Positions 33,521-44,831 of a stretch of DNA of 64,000 nucleotides are shown one piece after another; position 1 is the stretch's first letter; every line of letters starts with the position of its first letter. The notes below the pieces were generated by a model. That model was not told the DNA's origin, did no database searches, and saw only the letters and a list, made by a program, of their open reading frames with translations. Both the position numbers and the translations under genes were made by a program. The stretch lies in NCBI RefSeq assembly GCF_000003815.2, contig NC_049994.1:8678579-8742578 (forward strand), given 5' to 3'. Source of the stretch: Branchiostoma floridae (lineage: Eukaryota > Chordata > Leptocardii > Amphioxiformes > Branchiostomatidae).

Positions 33521-34149
33521 CCCAAACAAATCAACAGGAGGCATTGCAGCAACCATCTCTAATGCCATACCATACTAGTAATAGAATTCCTTGAAAAATC
33601 GTAAAGTGAAATAGGACGACACGATATAAACTTCTCTGTAATAAATTTTGGCATGTAGAGCGATTGTCCTTTCTTAAAAGCCTTATTGTTACTAGTATAC
33701 TCAAAGTGTGAATATATGTTAATGCATGTTTTGATGTATGTTTTGTAGGTTAATGTATTTTTTTTATTGAATTACTTTTTAACAGCGAGACAACAGAAAG
33801 TGCTCGAATAAAGCGTTTCTTATTGGTCCAAAATTAGATGGATCCAAGCTTGGATCGAATCGTATCACTTGTCTTTGTTTTTTGTTTTTTTACAAACAGG
33901 CATATAATATAACAGTTTGTCAGAAGATGCCTAATAGCAATACCACTTTGGTCAATTCTTCCATTGTACAGGTACACTATGCAAGATTTTGGCCCAGAAA
34001 TTAAAAAATATTGTCCATAAATGAATATTTACGCGAATGATCTTTGCAACAACTTTTTACCGGATTGCACTCTGATTGGTTGACACATTTTGATCACGAG
34101 TTATATTCTGATTGACGAAAGTAGTGTAACAGGTTATACCACTTGTCTG
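33521..34149. other. intergenic DNA between divergent CREG and PRMT genes
   Basis: AT-rich sequence with no open frame or repeat that I recognise. CREG (minus) and the PRMT gene (plus) are divergently arranged, with their inferred starts about 0.8 kb apart. Confidence 0.5.
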
Positions 34150-34230
34150 ATAAATCTATATATAAGGCCACATTTATATACCGTCTATATACCGTCTACA
34201 CACTTCTTTCGTACGACAAGGCAAGTGGAG
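34150..34230 (+). promoter_or_regulatory. TATA-type promoter and non-coding first exon of the PRMT gene
   Basis: A TATA word (tatatataagg, 34157-34167) is followed by a duplicated tataccgtcta (34177-34198). The sequence then ends in a strong donor, gtggag|gtaagt, at 34230. A transcript starting near 34190 would have a short non-coding exon spliced to the exon beginning about 35605. This is inferred from the words and spacing alone. Confidence 0.5.
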
Positions 34231-35652
34231 GTAAGTCCTGTTCCTACTATATAAAGATTATAGATTCAGACCCAAACTCTTATCCGTATTGAATCTAATG
34301 ATTATATTATATGTAAATGTCGTACATGCTTGACTGGTCACTTTTGACATATTCGTCCCACATGCAAACACTAGTTTATGGAGCGTTATTGATATGGTTG
34401 TCGCCCTATATATATAGACGCTAGAAATCCCTCCAATGATTTCCATCCCATACTATGCATTCTTGTATTAAGCTAGTAGATTAGCCTTATAGAACTGTAT
34501 TTATGTATCAGTAGCTATAGACGCCATGCTTTGTACAATTGTTGCGCAATAAAGTTACAATGTGATGTTGGTATGGATCCAGAGTATATGACATATTTGA
34601 TGACAACAACGAGTGGCGTTATGCTGTATATTAGACACACTTATGTAACTATGAATCATCTTTTTTTTCAAAGTAAGTTCTGAAAAACTCCAAATTCTTC
34701 TGTATTGTTATCCTTTGTTATATGGATTTAACAACGTTGGATTATGCGACCTTATGTGGTGTTCTGACATATACAGCTTTCTAATGCTTTGGTAGACATT
34801 TCGTCCCATCTCTACTGTACATCAGTACAGATAGAAATATTATTTTCTAGGTTTTAGCCTTTTTTGGTGATACATTGTAGATGAGTCATGCAATTGCCCA
34901 TGCAAACTTTACAAGTTGTCTTAACGTTTGTCTAACATGCCAAGTAATCCATTGCCTTATGATTGTCTTACGTGGTGTTTATCAGTAGACAATACCAATT
35001 AATTTTGCACCCCTTTTCATCCATTCTAAGATAGTCTATTACGATAAACATTTCTTCCATCTTGAGGTAGTCTTACATAAAAAACATTTACTCGCCAAAT
35101 GCGTCCAAAATACGCTCTTACTTTTCTACAATCCTGACCATAAGAAAACGATTCTACTGCTAAAATAAAGGAGTCCACGCATTATAGAAGAAGTGAGCAA
35201 ATGAGTATTTCGCTGCCTCTAAGAAAGAAGTCAAACCAAACAAAATGATGTATATTTAGAGTGTAGTAAATCAAACGAACTAGCTAGTTCTTTTTCTTGA
35301 GAAAGACATATTAAAGTCGAAACCGGTAGAATACCGTCGTCTCTGAGCTGTCATTTTCCCAAGCTACGAATGAGAACTAGCTATAGTTCTTAATATAGTT
35401 ATCCCCTTTGCTAGAAGGTTATGTTTTTCGTAGCGTTTGTGTGTGTGTGTGAGTGGTAGATAGATCTTGGGACTGAGAGTAATTGTTGTATGTTTGGGCC
35501 CGCTTGTATTTATCATTTTATTGTTATTCGTGCTATACAAGTAGCATATGGCATGTATTTGCAATAAACTAATTACTGACATTGTTATAACATTCGTGTT
35601 GTAGAGTTTTGCACAGTTTCTTCGCATCCCGAAAGTACCAGACTACGTCATC

Positions 35653-38600
35653 ATGGTGAAGGTTAACGGTAACGACGCCCTGACCAATGGGAACCACGAG
35701 AAGATTTTCAAAGAAGACGGAATCAGTGCCTACGCTCGCCCGGATCTTCATCAAGTAGGTTTTTACATGTACACACAATAGTTATACCATACAGGTTATA
35801 CATGTATGAAGCCTTGGGGGTAAAGTTTGGGGCAACGCCTATATTGCACAATCTAGGCTAGGACAGTTAGTGCCTGATGCATATGATTGATACTTTTGAT
35901 GTGGGGTTGTCCCCGCAGTGACGCAAGCTTGACGCTAGTGCGGTGAGATACATGTACCACCTTTAACTGTGTGGCCCAAGGCTAATGCAGAGATTGAGAT
36001 GCGCCACCCTATGTACCATTAACGGATTTTAAATATAAGTATCAATGTGATTACAACACACCATTCCTGTGTTTTCCAGGGTCTGTTGGACGATAAGGTT
36101 CGCACCGACTTCTACAAGAACACCATCCTCAAGAACAAGGACCTGTTTGAGGGAAAAGTTGTCTTGGACATCTCGTGTGGTCTGGGTATGATGTCATTAT
36201 TTGCCGCTGAGGCTGGGGCGAGGAAAGTCATTGGGGTAAGTGTGTACCTTTGTTGTTGCAAAGTCAACGCTATAAGCCTTTTCACACTAGTTACCACGCA
36301 CGCGCGGGTGAAAGGAACTCTGGGTAATATGTCAAAGTTGAAGGCCCTCAGACGTCAACAGTCTGACGTCTCTACCATTGTTTCGATTTGTGTAACAATG
36401 TCCGGAACGTAATGGCGACTGCAAAATGGCGGAATGTTGATTTTCTGGGGCCTTCCACTTTGAAATATTACCAAGAGTTACTGTCACCCGCGCGTGCGTG
36501 GTACTAGTAACTAGTGTGGAAAGGTTCATTCAGAATGCACCAACACTACATCGAATAAAGGAAGATTGAGATTGAAATTTTGCTAATAATTTTGCTGTCA
36601 TTTTACAAAACTATTGTTGTTAATGTTATATAAGAATCAAAAGTTTAAGCAATCAGAATTTTTCACTTCATATTGTAATGTTTACTAGTTTTCTTTCCTT
36701 CTAACTTTCGAGACAACTATATGCACCTAAGATACCACACATGTTCCATATATTGTATACAAAGGAATATTATTCCACAAAGATGGTACACGGTTAAATC
36801 TATAACGATATGTCAAACCGAACATTTAAGTCGGAAGATGAATTAGAAACGGTCGCCAACATATACTCCCAAGTGTTTATCTGCATTGGTGTCTCCAAGT
36901 AATTGAATGGCTATGTCTAAACTTGCATTCATATGTCTTAAACAGGTTGAGCCAAGCGCGGTGGCGGACCAAGCAGTGGACATCGTGAAAGATAACGGAC
37001 TCGAGAACGGTAGGTGATTCCCTTCTATAGCAGAGCTTTTATAAAGATAGTAACGTAGTGTATATGTTAGGTAAAATTTTAATATCAGGAAGGCCAGAGA
37101 GAAGTCCATACGTGGTTCATCTGTATTTTGAATGATTGGAAACATTGATGCAAATACGTAAGACATGTCAGCTTGCACAAGAAATATAGGCCTTCCTACG
37201 GGGGTGCGGGGATCGTAGAATTCGGCAAAAAATCGAGAAACTGTCCATGGGAGACAGTAGTCCACGCTCAGGTTCATGTTTCTCCTCCTGCGCTGCCGAT
37301 CAACTTCTCTGGTAGCAATACTCCCCTGGCAAATTTTTCTTCCTATGATAGCCAGCGTAGTCAGTCTGATACAAACAATGAGAAACATTGAATCTCCATC
37401 GGGTCGCAATGGATTGCTACTTGCTAACGCTAGGTGGCGTTGTGGTACTGAGAATGCAGTCACAAACGTGACTGAGATTGTACTCCCCCTGGTTATATTA
37501 AAAGAACATAATGAAGCTACTTATGTTATACTTGAGTTTGATACTGAAAAATACTCTTTATCTAGTGATTACCATAGTGAAGGGAAAACTGGATGACTTA
37601 GAACTGGAGGAGAAAGTGGATATCATCATCAGTGAAATCATGGGCGTAGGTCTGATCCACGAAACCGGCATACGTTCGCTTCTCGATGCAAGAAACAGGT
37701 TTCTGGTGAGTTTATTTCTTCGTTCGTTTCCTGGCTAGTTGAATGGTAGTTACCATACTTGTAGGAAACCAGTTATGGCAGCTATTTGGTGACCATGTGT
37801 AATACCAGGGACTTTCGGAATAAGTTGTAGTACTATAGGCTAAGAGCAAAGCTATGACTATGTAATACCAGGCACTTTCGGAATAAGTTATAAGTGTAGT
37901 AAATAGACCATGAACATTGCGTTTGCAACCAATTATACAATGATTTGAAACTACCAACATACTATGTACAATGCAATTTATGTCAAAAGGTTATCTGGGT
38001 ACGTCGATGAAGGTTAGACATCAAAGTAAACAATACTTGATCTCTCAAGCTGTATAAGATTCAAAGGATTCAACATAGAGATTAAGATGTCTTTGGGAGT
38101 TTCTCTAGACTGTACTGGAAAAAAGAAAGCGGTATGCGTTACAGTTTACTAATGATTTTTAACGTTTTCCTTTTTTGTATTGTAGAAACCAGGTGGTCTC
38201 CTTCTTCCCGACAAGAACAACCTCTATATCTGCGGTGTGGAGGCTAAAAAGTTACATGACAGACACATCGGATGTACGTTACTCTTCATCAAACTTCAAC
38301 TTTCTTCAATATCTGATAGTTTAGTGCTATTATTCGTCTTAAGGTGCACTCTCACGTGCACTGCACGCAACAAATTTCAAAGATAAAGAACGAATTTTCT
38401 TACTTTTTGTATATTTTGACGTCTTCTTAGTTAAACTTTTACATATTACGCAATATCTATATTATAAAAGGATAAAGAGAAAGTAACAAAACAGTGACGC
38501 AGTAAACAAACAATCTGATTGACGTCTATGGATTTAAACAGTGTTTCTTAAGACTGTTTCTGTTTTGCCTATAATGTCTAAGGATTTAAACAGCGTTTCG

Positions 38601-40942
38601 ACTACTAGTAACTTACGACTGTGTCTATAACGATGAAATCATTGCAATGTATTGCAGATTGGAATGACGTCTACGGGTTTGATTTCTCGGAGATGGGGAC
38701 GCACGCCAAGTCCTACGCCTGGCACGTGCCTCTAAAGGAGAGACAGATCGTCACCGAACCCGCGCTTCTTAAGGTGAGTTACAGTCTGTGTTCCCGGATA
38801 TTGTCATATTGCATTCCCGGAAATGTCATGATTTGCTTCTGTGAAAGAAGATTCGAGTTCTCCCGCAACTATTTAGAGCTGTCAGCCAATCAGGGAAATG
38901 CCTATTTGGTTTATTTGGAGTAAAGCCGATCAGGAACCTTCTTTGATACATATCTTCCACATCAATAGTAGCTCATATAGAAATCATTTGCGAGAATGAT
39001 GAGATTCGGCCAAGGCACGTGTGTAATACGCGCAAAATGATTTCAAAGTGGAGACACGGATTAGTAATATTTTTACTGCATTCTTTCTCAGGAATATGAC
39101 TGGTCGACCTGTGCTGCTGGTGACCTCTTCTTCTCCACGCCCTTCACTCTCATGTGCAAGAAGAACGACAAGATCCACTCCCTTGCCATCTACTTCGACA
39201 TTCAGTTCAACAACTCCGACAGGCTGTCCACGGGTACTTTCAACTTTGTAATAACATCTGTATCATACCAACATTGGAGATCATCTCATCATTACGGTTT
39301 AGATTCATTCCAACAAAGTGTGGACAGAATCAAGGACCTCCTTGACAGAATTGAACAACACTCTAGTCTTCCTCAGGGTCCGATTGCCCAGAACACGTGC
39401 ACGTGACTTCAAACTGCCTTTGACCAATCGCTGACGTCACACGCATGGTCACGTGTTCTGAGCAATCGGGGAAGGGAACCCACAGCCATCTTTTGGGCTG
39501 GTCGGTTTTGTGTTATTGAAAGTGTGTTCTTGATTGTTGTAGCTACTAAATGTAAACAATACGAATACTGATAGTTTTACCAAATAATAACTCATATTTT
39601 TTTTAAACTTTGATCAGGTCCAGAGGCTGCATCCACTCACTGGGGACAGCTTGCCTTTCACCTGGAAGAAGTACTGGACGTTAAAGAAGGGGACACGATT
39701 CAAGGGACCTTCTCAGTGAAGCCACACGGGGTAAGGACATGTCACACTTTCATTTGATGGTTTTCGTTGCCTTGAAAAGAGCATTCTTCTGTGTTAAGCC
39801 TCGCATACAACAAGCTCTATTAAACCAGAAGGAGGTTTCCATTTTTGTGGGCGTGGCCTCAAACCAGCTGTCAGCGATCAGAGGATGGGTTATACCTAAC
39901 GAAAACATTTAATGATTCTGTGATTGACTGGCAGGTCGTTGGAGGCCACGCCCACAAAAGCGGAAACCTCAGCCCAGTGCAGTAGTCACTCCAACACGGT
40001 ATATACACCTTTCTCACGCGGCGGCCATGATACATCTAAAACGAGCTCAATGCGGCAAACAAAAGATTAGCAGTTCAACCATAATAGCCTGCCATTAAGA
40101 AAGCGACCATAGCCTGCCATTAAGAAAGCGACCAATAAGTGAATGGCTGCAAATCCATCAAAAATATGCATTGTTATGTTTTTATTTTGCATCTCAGGGA
40201 CTATGGGATCAGTCTACTAAATTGCTACATCTTTAGGTGCATAACACTACTTGTAATATTTATTATTCTATCTTATATCATGAAAATTTGTGTGGTTTGG
40301 GGGAAAACTAAATGGGACCTGATTTTAGAAATAAGTTTTGTCTGTTTGCCTCATTGACCTCGTCTTCGAGCTATCATGGCCGCCGCGTGAGAAAGGTGTA
40401 CTGGGTACTGGGGCGAGGTCGAGACTCTAGTCTAGGCATCATATGCACAGGAGAATGGAAAATACATGAGCCGCACACACGTTTATAGATGAATAAAATT
40501 TAGTTACGAAGACAAATTACAGTTCATTTTCACAGCATCACAGCATCTTCCAGTAAAGACATCCAGGAATTAGATAGCTTTTTGCATACTTTGAGTATCT
40601 AGAAAATCTAACAACCGCAGTGCAAATACAAATGACAACAGTATCTTTTTTCTAAAATTGACGTGAAAACGCATGTCTTTTATCAGTTCTCTCATTGTGG
40701 TGTGATGATAGTCGATGTATTGGGATGCTTTTGGGTTGATGCAAACTTGATTGATTTATACATCATAAGTTGGCGGATATCTCTTCTCAACGAATATCTA
40801 TTCTTCATGTCTAAAACAGGAGTGGGACTTGGAGTTCCAGCTGAAGATTGACTACAAGGAGACGTCCCTGACCAAGGCGTACTATCACTACTGCCCGGTG
40901 TCTCCCAACGGTTCACATGTCATGTACACCACTGACGAGTAG
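35653..40942 (+). CDS. PRMT1-like protein arginine N-methyltransferase, divergent
   Basis: Nine coding exons: 35653-35754, 36080-36235, 36946-37009, 37566-37705, 38186-38273, 38658-38773, 39092-39233, 39618-39730, 40820-40942 (stop TAG 940-942). All phases agree and give 347 aa, close to PRMT1 (about 350). Seen: motif I region VLDISCGLG (about residues 62-70), post-I acidic VEPS (E88), VDIIISEIMG with the double-E glutamates at 131 and 140, VYGFDF, and the THW loop at 276-278. The family transfers methyl from S-adenosylmethionine to arginine. Oddities: the first Gly of the motif I glycine pattern is Ser, the Trp after the first catalytic Glu is Ile (SEIMG, not SEWMG), and the N-terminal YFxxxY helix signature is reduced to GISAY. 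Closest to the PRMT1/PRMT8 group, but activity is uncertain. The exon 4 acceptor (tatctag|TG) was preferred over a downstream AG because it restores the conserved ITIVKGK. Confidence 0.93.
36277..36524. mobile_element. MITE in PRMT intron (TIR about 90 bp)
   Basis: The left end (ccttttcacactagttacca, then cgcacgcgcgggtga) is mirrored at the right end (ggtactagtaactagtgtgg). Pairing runs inward through 'gtaatatgtcaaagttgaag' / 'ccactttgaaatattac'. There is no coding capacity. Confidence 0.85.
37190..37390 (-). repeat. dispersed repeat (copy 2) in PRMT intron
   Basis: The minus strand carries the same ordered words as 18737-18953, including tttgccgaattctacga and gtaggaaggcc. It lies in the intron between coding exons 3 and 4 of the PRMT gene. 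A 206-aa minus-strand open frame runs through it, but there is no family similarity to support a gene. Confidence 0.65.
38343..38520 (-). mobile_element. MITE-like element (family 1, copy B) in PRMT intron
   Basis: It shares, inverted, the core of the element at 4715-4946: 'ttttacatattacgcaatat' here against 'atattgcgtaatatgtaaaa' there, and 'aaagataaagaacgaat' against 'attcgttctttatctctg'. It begins ggtgcactctcacgtgcact. It lies about 70 bp after coding exon 5. Confidence 0.65.
39380..39469. mobile_element. 90-bp inverted-repeat element in PRMT intron
   Basis: The left arm (ccgattgcccagaacacgtg) is mirrored by the right arm (cacgtgttctgagcaatcgg), with an E-box-like CACGTG in each arm. A non-autonomous element or fold-back fragment. 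Confidence 0.8.
39832..39970. mobile_element. 139-bp MITE in PRMT intron
   Basis: Terminal inverted repeats: gaggtttccatttttgtggg plus cgtggcctc on the left, gaggccacgcccacaaaagc plus ggaaacctc on the right. No coding capacity. Confidence 0.85.
40004..40400. mobile_element. 397-bp MITE in the last PRMT intron
   Basis: The left end (tacacctttctcacgcggcg, then gccatgata) is mirrored exactly enough by the right end (tatcatggccgccgcgtgag, then aaaggtgta). Internally, 'accatagcctgccattaaga' is duplicated in tandem near 40080-40135. Its short open frames do not resemble a transposase. Confidence 0.85.
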
Positions 40943-41119
40943 CTCCAACCGCCAATCAAACGGTTCACATCTCATGTACACCACTGACGAGTAGCTCCGA
41001 CCGCCAATCAAACGGTTCACATCTCATGTACACCACTGACGAGTAGCTCCAACCGCCAATCAAACGGTTCACATCTCATGTACACTACTGACGAGTAGCT
41101 CCAACCGCCAATCAAACGG
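40907..41119 (+). repeat. 52-bp minisatellite containing the PRMT stop codon
   Basis: Units start at 40907, 40959, 41011 and 41063. The first unit encodes the last PRMT codons (NGSHVMYTTDE) and the stop TAG (40940-40942). The later three units repeat this coding sequence and stop inside the 3' UTR with one or two substitutions each. The repeat therefore arose by tandem duplication of the coding end. Confidence 0.95.
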
Positions 41120-41192
41120 CAGATTCTTCGATAAAATAATATGTAATGATATGTGATTCGCAAGGTGGCTGCATTCATTCATCGGTATATGC

Positions 41193-41198
41193 AATAAA
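41193..41198 (+). terminator. polyadenylation signal of the PRMT gene
   Basis: AATAAA in 'atatgcaataaatcg', about 250 bp after the stop codon and after the minisatellite. It is the first canonical signal downstream. Confidence 0.65.
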
Positions 41199-41452
41199 TC
41201 GATTATAGCTGAACACCAATCAGGTTTCTCTATTTTTTAACATAAGAGTTTGCAATTGGTGGCACTGTACCGTAGCTTTACAAGATTTAAGTATCTACAT
41301 GTAATGAATTATAACATACTTGTCAGGAAGGCTACACTGTATTAAGCATACCGTTTACATGTATGCAAAGTATCCAGATTTCCAACAAACAATGCCAACG
41401 AGTATAATATCTATTTCTCCATCAAAGTTCACGTCGACATCCATTTATGACC

Positions 41453-44400
41453 CTATGACAACATAACCTGGAAAACAAAACAAAATAAAACAGTAATTAT
41501 TTTTGACATAATTTAAATCAGCATGTCTCTTTAATTCATTTTCTATTTCTACTATCAGTTCACAGTGTGATGTTATTCCCTTCATAGACACATAAGAGCT
41601 GAACATTACAATACTGGCACTGTAACGCTGTAGCTAAATTTAGAATAAGTAATCAATAAACTCATCAAGAGATGTACCTTTAATTCTTGTCCAGTTGGTC
41701 TTGCTTCGGGTGTTCTTCTCCGTTTTCTACGACAGTATTTGGAGAAACGGTAGACTCCAAATGTAAGCAGTAGACATGCCAAACCTCCGACTGCTAGCGC
41801 GACTATGCTCTGTGTCGTCAATCGTACAGGTCCTGGGTTTAAACAAAGAAAAGAAGAAAAGAATAGCTGTAACTACACAAGCACAACGTTGAAGTGCAAA
41901 ATGTCTAAAGGGCTTGTGAGATAGTGAGAAGATACTGAAAATAGCCACAAGCACTTGAAAAACATCAAAATTTAATTGATACATGAAAACGGAAAAATAC
42001 GATGTTAACAATCAATTTAGCACAAATTACCAGATTGTATTTCATTTTCCTCCTTGTCTTTATATCTTTCCCTGGATTCTTTGAAGAGATAGCAAACAAA
42101 CAAACTAGGTGTCAGTTTGCAAGTTGATATTAGATGACACAAGAAATAAATACCTGTTTCGGTAATGTGTGTCGTATTGTCCTGTATCATCATGAGTGTA
42201 GAGGTGAGGAAACTAGTAGTAGGCGGGGGAGGGGTCACTGCAAAACAAAGAAGAAACAAGAACATTGAAGATCTATCATTATCATATAGCCAGGCGCCGC
42301 GTACCAATCAGAAGGCCCCGTTCCATGTTGGTTATGACGCCCTAACACATAGATTCCGGCCAGCCCGATGTGTATCGCTCCTTCTGATTGGTCAGAATTT
42401 GCTTCGCTCACTCGGTGTTTTTTTAGTGGTTATAGCAATGGCCCAGGCGCTATGACATCATATACACCTCGGGGCGGGTCATTAACCCTTAATTCTATAC
42501 TTACTAGATTTATTTCAACATCAGAAATGGTCTGCAAATGCGCTCGTAGTGAAACATCCTACCTTCGACAGCATCACCCCAAAACACAGCCACGTTTTCG
42601 GGTCTACATTGACTGTTGTCGACGCATCCACCCTGTTCTCCGAAGGCAGTCCCTTCAAACACGTCCACGAAATTTTGCTGTACGGATTTTGTGGCATTTT
42701 CTTCTTGTGTCAAGAGATCGTCAGCAAAATATTGCTGTCTTAGCCCTTTGTGGTGCGTTATGTAACTCCGCAGTTCTGAGAAGATAAATATGAAAGTACT
42801 GTGTGGGTGTAGCCATCAGTCATACTCACTATTGGAGTCAAAAAATGCTTCCAATTCTTCAAGTATCCTTTTACACCACTTCCACCTTACATGCTGCCAC
42901 TATGCAATATAGCTGCGGATGTAATAACTTTTAAAGACAGACAAGCAAAGAAATACATCCCCCCTACCCGTTTTCATGGGGCCCGTAGTAAAACTATCAC
43001 AATAGCAAGGAGGTTAACCTCCTTGATAATATAATAATGTTTTATTGCAAATTCATGCCCATGGGGATAATTGCAACTGAACAAAAATTGAATACATAAA
43101 ATGATTGAATGTGGTTTAAATACAGGTAAATAATTAAAATTCGAACTGATATTAAGTGGTTGAATGTACATACGGTACAGAATAGGGTACCAAACCTACG
43201 TTACTATTGCGAGGTTTGACTTATTTGAAAACAGTTGAAAAGGAAGTGTCCCATGTATTCTATAATAGATTGATTAGATTATCGAAGTAGGAAAAGTATC
43301 TTTTGTGGTTTTTTTAACAATGGAAAGCTTGGTGTGATTTCGGACACTCTTTCGAACAGTCTGTTTCTTTCGGCATCGAATCTGGGATATTCACAAATAA
43401 AATGTTTTTCATTTTCCACTGATAATAGCAAGCGATTTACCTAAACAGTCCCGCCATCTTACTGAAGTTTTGGTAGAAGTCGTCGTCCACAAGCCCGAGG
43501 CACACAGATGTACAGTTGGGCAGGTGGGATTGGACCTTGAATTTTTTGTTACCGAAAACATGCAAACTGGCCGAACAACCACCTCTCACAGGCTAGCGCA
43601 CCGTTTTGGGGAGGGTTCCACATTGGGCATTTAGACGCTGCAGATTTTGAATTTAAACAAAAAGATAGAATACAATGTGGACTTGAAAGCGTTGCGAAGG
43701 TAATAATCAATCAATAGACACGGGGGATGCTATAAATTTTCTGCAACTTTTGTACTACTGCTCATTGGCTCACGTGGTCTGAGTACAGCAACGTCCTAGA
43801 AGCGATGTATCAAACAATTGTTCTATTCTTTCGAAAATCTATTCAAGGTCAGTTTTCTTACATGCATTGTGTTGGAAAAACACGGTTCAATACCGTTACA
43901 GTAGATTACAAATCTAACTTCCTTAACTTTGTTTTTTCAAAAATGTGAAAGTACGCATACGTACTTATTTACGCTTATTTCGGTCTAAAACTTTTCCTTA
44001 TGCGATACGTACGCCTTACGGTCACGGTAAAGAGGCATTCCGTAGTATTTCCGTTGAGGTCCTCAGCCCAACATCGGACCCAGACCGTCCCCCAGAAGAA
44101 CCGGTCGCCCGGGTCGCGGTCACACCGGCCGGTGACACCTCCTGACGTCACGTTAAACACAGGTAACGGCCAGGTCACCACAACACTCTCCTTACTGGTC
44201 TCCACTTGGATGTCGTTGCACGGTTTCGTCATGTTTACCGCACCCGCTATAGGAAAAATACTCCATGTTATTGCTTAAGTCATGATCTTACAAAAGAGTG
44301 TCTTAAAGTCGGTCGGTATTGCACACCTTACAAGACCAAGCGTTCTTCCTTTGTTTACACTTTCACAGTATACTTGCTCGTTCTGACAAGGATTTTGTGA

Positions 44401-44831
44401 CCTCTTTCTTTACGCACACTAGTTTCAGTCTTTATGCCAGACAAGTATCAAGCACCGCAGTTTCACTTTCACATACGAAACTGTGCAATGAAGATGGCCT
44501 TGCAAAAAGAGCCTCTTTTAAGTTGGTCGGTGTTCGGTATTGCACACCTTACAAGATCAAGCGTTCTTCCTTTGTTTACACTTACAGTACGCTTGCTTGT
44601 TCTTAAAGTCTGGATGATTTTTGTGACGTTTTTCTAGTTTCAGTCTTAACTTAAGCTAGGCAAGCATCAACACAGTCCCACCTTCACATACGAAACTGCA
44701 CAAGGAAGTAAAAAATATACTACAAGTAGTTTGAGTTTACAAGTAGTATTACGAAGTAGATGCATTAGAAGTGAGTACGTACCTGTTAAGACTATGTGGC
44801 CAAGAAAAACACTCACTACCACACTGCGCAT
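41453..44831 (-). CDS. HYR/sushi-like type I membrane protein, uncharacterised
   Basis: Eight exons on the minus strand: 44831-44783, 44246-44013, 43637-43463, 42775-42563, 42237-42154, 42078-42031, 41832-41678, 41467-41453 (stop TAG). Most junctions are phase 1, typical of extracellular modules, and the total is about 323 aa if one extra base in exon 3 is discounted. Seen: signal peptide MRSVVVSVFLGHIVL; a HYR-type domain (about 18-94: VTWPLPVF, GTVWVRCWAEDLNGN, CLFTVTV); a sushi-like start CPMWNPPQNGALAC; a mixed segment with CVDNSQC; a Pro/Thr stalk (VTPPPPTTS); a charged stretch; a transmembrane helix (about 277-297); and a short cytoplasmic tail with CRRKRRR. I do not recognise an orthologue. 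A surface adhesion or recognition role is inference from modules. The joins of exons 2-3 and 3-4 are the least certain. It is convergent with the PRMT gene. Confidence 0.75.
44298..44706. repeat. two-copy tandem duplication, about 220-bp period, in intron 1 of the HYR gene
   Basis: 'ggtattgcacaccttacaag' starts near 44315 and again near 44536. 'gcgttcttcctttgtttaca', 'ctagtttcagtctt' and 'cacatacgaaactg' follow in both copies. The copies differ by indels. Confidence 0.85.

Noticed and set aside
36843-37463. 206-aa minus-strand open frame in the PRMT intron
   Set aside because: It overlaps the dispersed repeat and PRMT coding exon 3, has no splice or family support and no conserved domain that I can recognise.
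37579-37705. Alternative PRMT exon 4 start at the later AG (ccatag|TG)
   Set aside because: It keeps phase but removes the conserved ITIVKGK segment that the upstream acceptor restores.
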